36,770 bases of DNA from NCBI GenBank assembly GCA_018066125.1, contig JAGHSA010000074.1, positions 1 through 36,770 on the forward strand, written 5' to 3'. Below, piece after piece: positions 1-6,711 of this stretch. The notes beneath the pieces are model-generated. The model was not told the origin of the DNA. It saw only the letters and a program-made list of their open reading frames with translations, and did not search any database. This DNA comes from Candidatus Cryptobacteroides onthequi (lineage in GTDB: Bacteria; Bacteroidota; Bacteroidia; Bacteroidales; UBA932). How positions within the stretch are numbered: the first letter of the stretch is position 1; each line of letters begins with the position of its first letter. The translations under genes and the position numbers were made by a program.

Positions 1-1
1 T

Positions 2-298
2 GAGGAGCTCCAGCAGAAACCAGACAAGGAAAGATTCGAACAGGAGATGGTATTCTATCTGGAGAAGCTCGACATCAACGAGGAAAGGGTACGTCTCCGC
101 CAGCACTGCCAGTATTTCATGGACACCATCGACGGAGAGCCATATCCGGGCAAGAAGCTTGGATTCATCATCCAGGAGATGGGACGCGAGATCAACACTA
201 CGGGATCAAAAGCGAACCACGCCCCCATCCAGAAGAGCGTGGTCCGTATGAAAGATGAGCTCGAGAAGATACGCGAGCAGTCTATGAATATCCTCTAA
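2..298 (+). CDS. YicC/YloC family endoribonuclease, C-terminal part (5' end outside window)
   Basis: The reading frame is open from base 2 and ends at the TAA at 296-298, so this is the last 98 codons of a gene that starts to the left of the window. The motif DINEERVRLRQH, then GKKLGFIIQEMGREINTTGSKA and a closing MKDELEKIREQ helix are the hallmark of the C-terminal DUF1732 domain of YicC/YloC proteins. E. coli YicC is reported to be an endoribonuclease acting on small RNAs; the family is about 290 residues, so roughly a third is seen here. The stop codon overlaps the stop codon of the convergent nucleotidase gene by three bases. The family call is firm; the activity in this organism is inferred from the family. 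Confidence 0.92.
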   Translation, partial: EELQQKPDKERFEQEMVFYLEKLDINEERVRLRQHCQYFMDTIDGEPYPGKKLGFIIQEMGREINTTGSKANHAPIQKSVVRMKDELEKIREQSMNIL

Positions 299-1098
299 TC
301 CGCAAGCTCGAGCACTCCAGCCTCATATCCCCAGCACCAGTTCTGGACAACAGGCACATCTCTGCCGTCAGCGTCCTGACACACCGTCATCTCATCGAGA
401 CGGGTGTGTGAGTGTCCGCCTATGACGGCATCCACATTGTGCAGTGAAGGCACGGCAGCCATATCCTCCTTGTAGCCTGCATGGCTGAGGACCAGCACCA
501 TATCGCACTTGGCCTCGTTCTTGAGGTAGGACGCCCATTTGTTGGCCACTTCCTCGTATGTCCCGAGCACGGGGATGCGATCTGCGGTATTGCGGTCCAC
601 CACGCTCGAAATGTCGCAGAGGATACCCACGATGCCGATATTCATTCCCGCTTTGCGGACAATGGCAAACGGAGTGATGTACCTTCCCGCCTCGAAAGGC
701 GAGAAATCATAATTGGCGCATACACATGGGCAGCGCAGGTTGCCGACACGGCGGCCGAGTTCCTCGATGCCGTTGTCGAACTCATGGTTGCCGAGAGTCA
801 CACAGTCATACCCCATCGCATTGATGAGGTCGATCTCAAGGTCGCCCTTGAGAATGGTGAAGTATGACGAGCCCTGGCTGAAATCGCCGGCGTGAACCAA
901 CAGGACATTGTCCACTCCCCTCGCCATGCGCATGCTGTCGACAAATGCTGTCCTTTCGATGACACCTCCGTCGCCGGAACGCATCGGGTCCAGATGGCTG
1001 TGGGTATCATTGAAATGAATTATCACAAGATCCTTGGAGTGGTCGCAGGAGCAGAGACAGAGCGCTGCGAGAGCGATTGAAACGAACAGTTTTCTCAT
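295..1098 (-). CDS. 5'-nucleotidase metallophosphatase-domain lipoprotein (N-terminal half of a split UshA-type enzyme)
   Basis: A 267-residue protein with a lipoprotein signal (Cys near residue 18, after LCLCS). The calcineurin-like phosphoesterase metal-binding blocks appear in order: HFNDTHSH, HAGDFSQGS, LGNHEFDNG, LSHAGYKED and GGHSHTRLD. These ligate two metal ions in UshA-type 5'-nucleotidases, which dephosphorylate nucleotides outside the cytoplasm. The C-terminal substrate-specificity domain is absent here and is encoded by the gene just upstream on the same strand (1102-1950), three bases away. The two proteins probably act together, as in other Bacteroidales that carry the enzyme as two genes. 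It is the last gene of the holA-led operon. Exact substrate is unknown. Confidence 0.9.
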   Translation of the reverse strand: MRKLFVSIALAALCLCSCDHSKDLVIIHFNDTHSHLDPMRSGDGGVIERTAFVDSMRMARGVDNVLLVHAGDFSQGSSYFTILKGDLEIDLINAMGYDCVTLGNHEFDNGIEELGRRVGNLRCPCVCANYDFSPFEAGRYITPFAIVRKAGMNIGIVGILCDISSVVDRNTADRIPVLGTYEEVANKWASYLKNEAKCDMVLVLSHAGYKEDMAAVPSLHNVDAVIGGHSHTRLDEMTVCQDADGRDVPVVQNWCWGYEAGVLELAD

Positions 1099-1101
1099 AA
1101 G

Positions 1102-1950
1102 CTATTTCCCCTCCACAGGTGTTTCTGTCTTGATGATGGTGACTCTGTCATCGATCTCACCCCTGATGCTGCGTCCCTCTGCGGTGATGCGCCTGATATA
1201 CGGGATGACCACATCGCTGACCTTCTTGTCAGTAATGATGAGATCCTGAGCATTCCTGGCCAGATTGAGGCCATCCCCTCCATTGAGGAGGAAGTCTATG
1301 GTCACCAGTCCGTATATCTTCTTGTCATCGACAGGCTGCCCTCCCACAAGAAGACTTTCGAGCCTGCGGTCTCTGACAACCATCTGCACTCCTCCCACCG
1401 CCTGGACTCCGTGCTCGGCCATACGCTCGAAGATGTACTTCACATCTGAGCCCTTCAGGGCGACATAAGCCGGGAAGTTGTTGAACGGGAAGATGCTGAG
1501 AATATCATCCACAGTCACATTGCCTTTTGGCAGATCGGCACGTATGCCGCCGAAATTGTATATGCCGATATCCACCGGCCTGTCCACTGCCTCGGAGGTG
1601 GTCTTCATCAGCACATCGACGAACCAGTTGGACAGCTCGCACTGCGGCTTGTGACGCACCATCTCCTCTTCAGAGTAGCCGATCACCTCCTTTACATGAG
1701 CCAGCGCAGGCTGGGCTTCGGTCATGAGCCTTGCGACCTCAACCGTCGAGCCGCCCCTGTACTTCCTGCCGTTCGGGGCTGTGTAGGTATTCTTCTCCAC
1801 CACGCCTATCGTGGCACTGAGATCATTGGGATTCGGCATGGAGGTGCCGGTACGGCTGCCATCCATCCTCACGGTCTTCCACTTGAAGTCTATGCCGTAC
1901 GACGACGTGACGGCAAGGAAGAAGAGAATGATAGAGATAAACCTTTTCAT
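1102..1950 (-). CDS. 5'-nucleotidase C-terminal-domain protein (exported)
   Basis: The start was set at the ATG giving MKRFISIILFFLAVTSSYG, a clear signal peptide. The open frame extends 47 codons further upstream, but that part overlaps the ABC permease gene and has no signal sequence. The product is about 282 residues. It carries the 5_nucleotid_C domain: ELSNWFVDVL, the IYNFGGIRADLPKG block, DILSIFPFNN, and NGGDGLNLA near the end. In one-chain UshA enzymes this domain binds the nucleotide base; here it is separate from the metal-binding domain encoded directly downstream. It follows the ABC permease gene by four bases, so it is cotranscribed. Function as the partner of the downstream gene is inferred from adjacency and family knowledge. 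Confidence 0.88.
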   Translation of the reverse strand: MKRFISIILFFLAVTSSYGIDFKWKTVRMDGSRTGTSMPNPNDLSATIGVVEKNTYTAPNGRKYRGGSTVEVARLMTEAQPALAHVKEVIGYSEEEMVRHKPQCELSNWFVDVLMKTTSEAVDRPVDIGIYNFGGIRADLPKGNVTVDDILSIFPFNNFPAYVALKGSDVKYIFERMAEHGVQAVGGVQMVVRDRRLESLLVGGQPVDDKKIYGLVTIDFLLNGGDGLNLARNAQDLIITDKKVSDVVIPYIRRITAEGRSIRGEIDDRVTIIKTETPVEGK

Positions 1951-1954
1951 GAGC

Positions 1955-3340
1955 CTACTGTCTGATCCACCTGAGAAGATCCTTCCATGAAGACTTCTTG
2001 CCGAACATGAGGATGCCAACCTTATATATACGTGCAGAGAGATATGCGCAGAGCACGAACGTTCCCACGAGCAGGGCGATCGAGAGTGCAAGCTGCCATA
2101 CAGGCACGCCGAATGGAATGCGGGCGAGCATCACGATAGGAGATGTGAAAGGAATCATCGATCCCCAGAGCACAAGGGCGCTGTCCGGAGCCTTGTATGC
2201 ATACAGGGCTATGAAGAATCCCAGGAGCAGCGGGATTGTCACAGGTATCTGGAGCTGCTGGGTGTCGCCTTCGTTCTCCACGGCAGAGCCGATGGCGGCA
2301 AAGAGAGATGCGTACAGGAGATAACCGAAAATGAAGAAGAGGACAAATGCCACAAGGATCTGAGCGATCGGAAGGTTCTTCACAGTCTCGATGGCTGCAG
2401 CAAATCCGCCGTCTTCATCTTCAGCCTGAGCCATCAGATCGCTCACATTCATATTCATGCCGGCCGCATCGAGCTGGTCTGTGCTGACGCCCATGGACTC
2501 AACCATGGCCATAGGGTCACCGCCTGCCTGCGACAGGAGATTCTTGCCCATGATGCCGCTCACGACACCGACAATGGCCGCCGTGAGGACGATCCAGAGC
2601 ATAAACTGTGTGAGAGCCACGAGAGCTACTCCTATGATCTTGCCGAACATGAGCTCGGTTGCCTTGACAGATGACACAAGCACCTCGACCACCCTGCTTG
2701 ACTTTTCTTCGATGACGCTTGACATCACAGAGCCGCAGAACATGGCGATGAACATGTAGATGATCATGCCGAGAAGCATGGATACGAGCATATACACTCC
2801 GGATTCGGAAATGGTTTCCTTGCCTTCCGCATCGAGAGTGTATGACTTGAGCCTGATATTCGGCTTGACATCGTCCATGATGGCTGAAAGGTTCTCGATG
2901 CCATAGGAGTCGACTCTGAACTTCTGGATGGCGTCATTGATCTTGTTTGATATGATCTCCGAAGTCTCCATACCGAGAGGCTTTTCCGAGAACGACTCGG
3001 CAGCCACGCTCTTCGTCGCCTCGTCGAGGGCTGAGATGCTCAGGACCACGTCGAGTTCCATATCCTTCATGTTGGCCTTCAGCGTATCGACCTCAAGCAT
3101 GGAAAAATCCACGAACCTGATGGTCTTGCTGTCCTCGAGCGTCGGAACGACGATGCCCGACTTGTCCACCACAGCCACAGTCTTGGCCTGCTCCTTCGCG
3201 CCCATCATGATGACGGTAGGAAGAATACACATGGCTGCGAAGAGAATAGGGCCGAGGAAAGTGATGATAAGGAATGATTTCTTCTTTACACGGGTCTTGT
3301 ACTCCCGGCCGATGATCAGATTGATGACATGCATGTTCAT
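1955..3340 (-). CDS. ABC-2 type transporter permease (NatB-like)
   Basis: A 461-residue membrane protein. It begins with a cytoplasmic NxxIGREYKTRVKKKSF segment typical of NatB/YhaP-like permeases, followed by one transmembrane helix and a large extracytoplasmic domain. Several hydrophobic helices occupy residues about 185-440, including the segment VIEEKSSRVVEVLVSSV, which is highly characteristic of the ABC-2 family. Upstream by three bases is its ATPase gene (3344-4255), so the two form an exporter. NatAB of Bacillus exports sodium, but the family also moves other ions, drugs and peptides, and nothing here selects a substrate. A Met/Asp-rich stretch (residues about 270-320) lies in the periplasmic loop between helices. 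Confidence 0.9.
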   Translation of the reverse strand: MNMHVINLIIGREYKTRVKKKSFLIITFLGPILFAAMCILPTVIMMGAKEQAKTVAVVDKSGIVVPTLEDSKTIRFVDFSMLEVDTLKANMKDMELDVVLSISALDEATKSVAAESFSEKPLGMETSEIISNKINDAIQKFRVDSYGIENLSAIMDDVKPNIRLKSYTLDAEGKETISESGVYMLVSMLLGMIIYMFIAMFCGSVMSSVIEEKSSRVVEVLVSSVKATELMFGKIIGVALVALTQFMLWIVLTAAIVGVVSGIMGKNLLSQAGGDPMAMVESMGVSTDQLDAAGMNMNVSDLMAQAEDEDGGFAAAIETVKNLPIAQILVAFVLFFIFGYLLYASLFAAIGSAVENEGDTQQLQIPVTIPLLLGFFIALYAYKAPDSALVLWGSMIPFTSPIVMLARIPFGVPVWQLALSIALLVGTFVLCAYLSARIYKVGILMFGKKSSWKDLLRWIRQ

Positions 3341-3343
3341 GGC

Positions 3344-4255
3344 TTACTCTCCTTTAACAAGTTTGATGAAAATGTCATTCATCCTAGGGATGAGCTCCTT
3401 GAATGAATTGACTGTTACGCCGCAGCCTATGATGGCCTGAAGAGCCTCATTGCCGCTGACTCCCTCGCCGAGAGAGAGCACCGCGGTGTGACGGGTGCCG
3501 TTGGCATCGTCAGAGAGGACCTCGAAAACGCCCGGTGCGCTCACGATAGGAGTCTCGCCGGTGTATATCAGCTCGATATTGTTGTTTCCCCACTGGTGGC
3601 GGATATCATTCACGCCTCCTGCCACCACGAGCTTAGACTTGTTGATGAGTGCGATATTGTCGCAGAGCTCCTCGACAGACTCCATATTGTGGGTCGAGAG
3701 GATGATGGTGGCACCCTCTGCCTTGAGCCTGAGGATCTCGGTGCGTATGAGCTCCGCATTCACGGGATCGAAGCCCGAGAAAGGCTCATCCAGGATCATG
3801 AGCGACGGCCTGTGCACCACAGTGGTGATGAACTGCACCTTCTGGGCCATGCCCTTCGACAGCTCCTCGACCTTCTTTTTCCACCAGTCCTGGATGCCGA
3901 AACGTATGAACCACTCCTTGAGTGCTGTCTGCGCCTCGCGGGCGCTCATGCCCTTGAGCTGGGCCAGGAACATGGCCTGCTCTCCGACTTCCATCTTGCG
4001 GTAGAGGCCTCTCTCCTCAGGCATATAGCCTATCTTTTCCACATCGCTCTGTGCGATGGGATTGCCGTTGAACAGCACCACTCCGCTGTTGGGGATGGTG
4101 ATCCTGTTTATGATGCGTATGAGTGTCGTCTTTCCGGCGCCGTTCGGTCCGAGGAGACCGAAGATCTTTCCCTCCGGAATATCAAGCGACACATTGTCGA
4201 GAGCCACCTTCTCTCCGAAGGATTTGCTCACATTCTTGCATTCGATGATTCCCAT
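3344..4255 (-). CDS. ABC transporter ATP-binding protein (NatA-like)
   Basis: A 303-residue ATPase of the ABC-2 exporter type. Walker A is GPNGAGKTT at residues 36-44, the signature is LSKGMAQK at about 132-139, Walker B is LMILDEPFSGFDP at about 152-164, and an H-loop STHNME follows. The last 90 or so residues form the extra C-terminal domain (DUF4162-like) seen in NatA homologues, with a closing PRMNDIFIKLV segment. One base separates the holA stop from its start, and it precedes the permease gene by three bases. It energises transport by that permease. Substrate unknown. Confidence 0.93.
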   Translation of the reverse strand: MGIIECKNVSKSFGEKVALDNVSLDIPEGKIFGLLGPNGAGKTTLIRIINRITIPNSGVVLFNGNPIAQSDVEKIGYMPEERGLYRKMEVGEQAMFLAQLKGMSAREAQTALKEWFIRFGIQDWWKKKVEELSKGMAQKVQFITTVVHRPSLMILDEPFSGFDPVNAELIRTEILRLKAEGATIILSTHNMESVEELCDNIALINKSKLVVAGGVNDIRHQWGNNNIELIYTGETPIVSAPGVFEVLSDDANGTRHTAVLSLGEGVSGNEALQAIIGCGVTVNSFKELIPRMNDIFIKLVKGE

Positions 4256-4256
4256 A

Positions 4257-5300
4257 TTACATATTAAGTATTTTCGTTACCAATTCCACAAGAAGAGTGC
4301 CCGGCTCAGTGTCTGAGCTGACGTCACCGCCCTTGCCTTTGAAATCATATTCGTTAAGCAGTGATATGACCGCCGTGCTCTTCTGCGGCGGATAGTTCCT
4401 GACCGCCATGTCATACTCCCTGAAAAAGAAAGGATTGACACCAAGCACTCTCGCCTTGGCATCAGGGGCCGGGTTGCGGTCGCGGCTGAGGAGCGCCTCA
4501 TATTTGAGGATGCGGTAAAAATGCGTGAAGAGAGCGCTCACCGCCATCGGCATGGCGAATTTGGAAGACTCGCCTATGTGGGCTGCAATCTTCACGGCCT
4601 TGGGGCCGTTTCGATACGAGAGCTCCTTCGTGAGCTCGAATATGCTGTACTGCCTGCTGATTCCGACATTCTTTTCAATGTCTTCCACTTTGATGGACAC
4701 GGTTCCCTCCGGAAGAGCCTTCAGAAGCTTGTCGGTTTCCACCGCAATGGTACCCAGATTCACGCCGGCGTACTCGCCCAGGAGCTGGGCGGCCGACGGA
4801 TCGATCTCCAGGCCGCGCCCATGATAATAGGAGATGATCCAGTTCGCGATCTCATAATCCCTCACCAGTGGAGAATCCACCACCACGCCGACCTTCTGGA
4901 CACTTTTATAAAATGCCTTGCGCTTATCCGCCGACGCTCCGTGCATGAGTACGACGAATACGGTGGAATCCAGAGGATTGGCGCAGTACAGCGAGAACTG
5001 CTCGATGTCCTTCATCAGCTGCGCCTCTTTGACCACCACCAGCTGGCGTTCGGCCATCATGGGATAGCGTCTGGCGGCAGAGATGACGGTATCGGCATCG
5101 ACATCAGAGCCGTAGCATATAGTCTGATTGAAATCCCTTTCCGACTCGTCGAGACAGTTGTCTATGATCTCCTGACAGACCATGTCGGGATAAAATGCCT
5201 CCTCACCCATGAGAAGATAGACCGGCTTGAACACACCTGCCCGCACATCACGGATGATTTCCCGGCACTGGGAATCGACATTGATCGAAACTTTAGCCAT
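4257..5300 (-). CDS. holA: DNA polymerase III delta subunit
   Basis: A 347-residue protein, the usual length of HolA. It opens with a conserved block PVYLLMGEEAFYPD, as in other delta subunits, and has the RRYPMMAERQLVVVKE block that follows it. The middle part (NLGTIAVETDKL) and the helical C-terminal collar region are also delta-like. Delta is the clamp-loader subunit that opens the sliding clamp during replication. It is the first gene of an operon with the ABC exporter and the split nucleotidase; such grouping is probably incidental. The start codon lies only 18 bases from an excellent -7 box, so the transcript has a very short leader. Confidence 0.9.
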   Translation of the reverse strand: MAKVSINVDSQCREIIRDVRAGVFKPVYLLMGEEAFYPDMVCQEIIDNCLDESERDFNQTICYGSDVDADTVISAARRYPMMAERQLVVVKEAQLMKDIEQFSLYCANPLDSTVFVVLMHGASADKRKAFYKSVQKVGVVVDSPLVRDYEIANWIISYYHGRGLEIDPSAAQLLGEYAGVNLGTIAVETDKLLKALPEGTVSIKVEDIEKNVGISRQYSIFELTKELSYRNGPKAVKIAAHIGESSKFAMPMAVSALFTHFYRILKYEALLSRDRNPAPDAKARVLGVNPFFFREYDMAVRNYPPQKSTAVISLLNEYDFKGKGGDVSSDTEPGTLLVELVTKILNM

Positions 5301-5317
5301 ATCTGCAAAAATAAATT

Positions 5318-5350
5318 CAAATATACGAGGAATTTTCTTATTTTTGCAAT
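5318..5350 (-). promoter_or_regulatory. Candidate promoter of the holA operon
   Basis: On the minus strand an exact Bacteroidetes -7 box TATATTTG (TAnnTTTG) lies at 5318-5325, with an ATTG about 21 bases upstream as a weak -33 element. A second exact match, TATTTTTG at 5306-5313, would start transcription almost at the holA ATG. Either gives a leader shorter than about 15 bases. Confidence 0.4.
5339..5346 (+). promoter_or_regulatory. -7 box of the tRNA-Ser promoter
   Basis: TATTTTTG matches the Bacteroidetes -7 consensus TAnnTTTG and ends 10 bases before the first base of the tRNA, which suits a start a few bases upstream of the mature 5' end. No good -33 TTTG was found. Confidence 0.45.
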
Positions 5351-5356
5351 CACAAA

Positions 5357-5444
5357 GGAGAGATGCTCGAGTGGCTGAAGAGGCACGCCTGGAAAGCGTG
5401 TAAACTCCTAAAGGGTTTCACGAGTTCGAATCTCGTTCTCTCCG
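5357..5444 (+). tRNA. tRNA-Ser (anticodon GGA)
   Basis: An 88-base cloverleaf can be drawn. The acceptor stem GGAGAGA (5357-5363) pairs with TCTCTCC (5437-5443), with G as discriminator base. The anticodon stem CACGC/GCGTG encloses the loop CTGGAAA, giving anticodon GGA. A long variable arm, as expected for serine tRNAs, precedes the T arm ACGAG-TTCGAAT-CTCGT (5420-5436). CCA is not encoded. The 3' half is overlapped antisense by the end of the gene at 5408-6703. Confidence 0.96.
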
Positions 5445-6703
5445 CAGATAAGAAATGACCTCCTGACCGCCTCGGACGCGGCAGAGTCGATGATTTCCCG
5501 GGCGCGGGCCAGTCTGGCTGCAGCTGCTCCGGGATTTTCAATTATAGACCTGATGACCGCCGACGCCCTGTCGGAAGCACCGTCCTCGTCTATGTCCAGC
5601 AGCCACTCTCCGAGGCCTATTGTGTTCCACATATCGCTCTTGTTCCCGAATCCCGAATGTCTGAGCACGACTGCGGGGACTCCGTTGCCGGCCGCCATGA
5701 CCTGAGAGTGCATCTCTATGCCATAGACACAGAGCGAATGCATATATACGGACAGCGCCAGATCAGGAGCCCACAGGCTCTCCAGATATGTGCAGAACGG
5801 CTTGACATCCTCCGGCAGACGGTCATAGACAAGCTCTTTGCACAGACGGACTTCAGGGATCTGTTCAGCACAGATGAGTACCTTGAGTCCCCTCTCCCTG
5901 ACCGTCTCGATTATCGTGCGGCGCAGGATATCGTTGTCCCGGTCAAGGCACTCATCGTTCTTCGCCTGCTTCTTTGAATTCACATGCCCTCCGAAAAACT
6001 CCCATTTCGGAGTATATCTGAAACCGGGGATGCAGCAGATGAATCCCCGGTCAGACAATCCGTGGGCTTTCATGAACCCGGCTGCACCGGCTTCGTCTGT
6101 ACAGTCGAAATCGAAGACGGCATCAGGCACCCAGCCTGTCAGAGACGGGGTCGTATCCTTTTCCTTCGCAAGGCCTGCCGATATCTCGTCCCTGAACCAT
6201 GCGAAATCCATCCCCCGGAGGTACTTGTCTTCCGATCCTGCATATCCTATCGCATATGCCCCTGACGGCTTGGATGTATGCTTACGGTATTGTTCAAGAG
6301 ACGGTCCCACTGCGATGCCGCTCCCCGATGAGACCAGGAAGAGATCCGACTCCGCCACAGCATCTCGCAGCTCTGGAGACGCCTCGGACGGATTCTCATA
6401 CTGACCGCAGACTATCCTGACCTCCGGGAACCGCCTTTCCATCATAGCTGACAGAGTGCTGTCCAGAGGCGCCGATGCCCATATCGTGATATCGACATCG
6501 GCCGGGAGATGCTTTTTCAGAACATTGAGCGTAGCCGGTCCATGAGCGGCTGTACCTATATTGTAGTTGATGACCCTGCCGTCATAGACAGTCCTGAAAT
6601 CCCTCAGCAATATGTGTCTGTATCGTGGTTCCGGGGTGCCGTGGTCCCGGCAATGGCAAGAAGCCACCGCCAGAAGAGAGAGCAGTATGAGTATGCGTTT
6701 CAT
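5408..6703 (-). CDS. Polysaccharide pyruvyl transferase family lipoprotein
   Basis: The start was placed at the ATG giving MKRILILLSLLAVASC, a lipoprotein signal with Cys16; the open frame begins 12 codons earlier, inside the GH92 gene. The body resembles the polysaccharide pyruvyl transferase fold (PF04230): an N-terminal NYNIGTAAHGPATLNVL region, a central WFRDEIS, and a late EMHSQVMAAGNGVPAVV block, the nucleotide-sugar-side motif of the family. Known members add pyruvate ketals to glycans in the cytoplasm; a lipoprotein version should face the periplasm or surface, so the reaction may differ. It follows the GH92 gene by eight bases and shares its operon. The last 12 residues and stop codon are read antisense through tRNA-Ser. 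Family moderately sure; function open. Confidence 0.75.
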   Translation of the reverse strand: MKRILILLSLLAVASCHCRDHGTPEPRYRHILLRDFRTVYDGRVINYNIGTAAHGPATLNVLKKHLPADVDITIWASAPLDSTLSAMMERRFPEVRIVCGQYENPSEASPELRDAVAESDLFLVSSGSGIAVGPSLEQYRKHTSKPSGAYAIGYAGSEDKYLRGMDFAWFRDEISAGLAKEKDTTPSLTGWVPDAVFDFDCTDEAGAAGFMKAHGLSDRGFICCIPGFRYTPKWEFFGGHVNSKKQAKNDECLDRDNDILRRTIIETVRERGLKVLICAEQIPEVRLCKELVYDRLPEDVKPFCTYLESLWAPDLALSVYMHSLCVYGIEMHSQVMAAGNGVPAVVLRHSGFGNKSDMWNTIGLGEWLLDIDEDGASDRASAVIRSIIENPGAAAARLARAREIIDSAASEAVRRSFLICGENEIRTRETL

Positions 6704-6711
6704 GGCGGTCA

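Noticed and set aside
4521-5378. A 285-codon plus-strand frame opposite holA
   Set aside because: Antisense to well-conserved delta-subunit motifs and runs into the tRNA; composition gives a His/Arg/Leu-rich chain typical of shadow frames.
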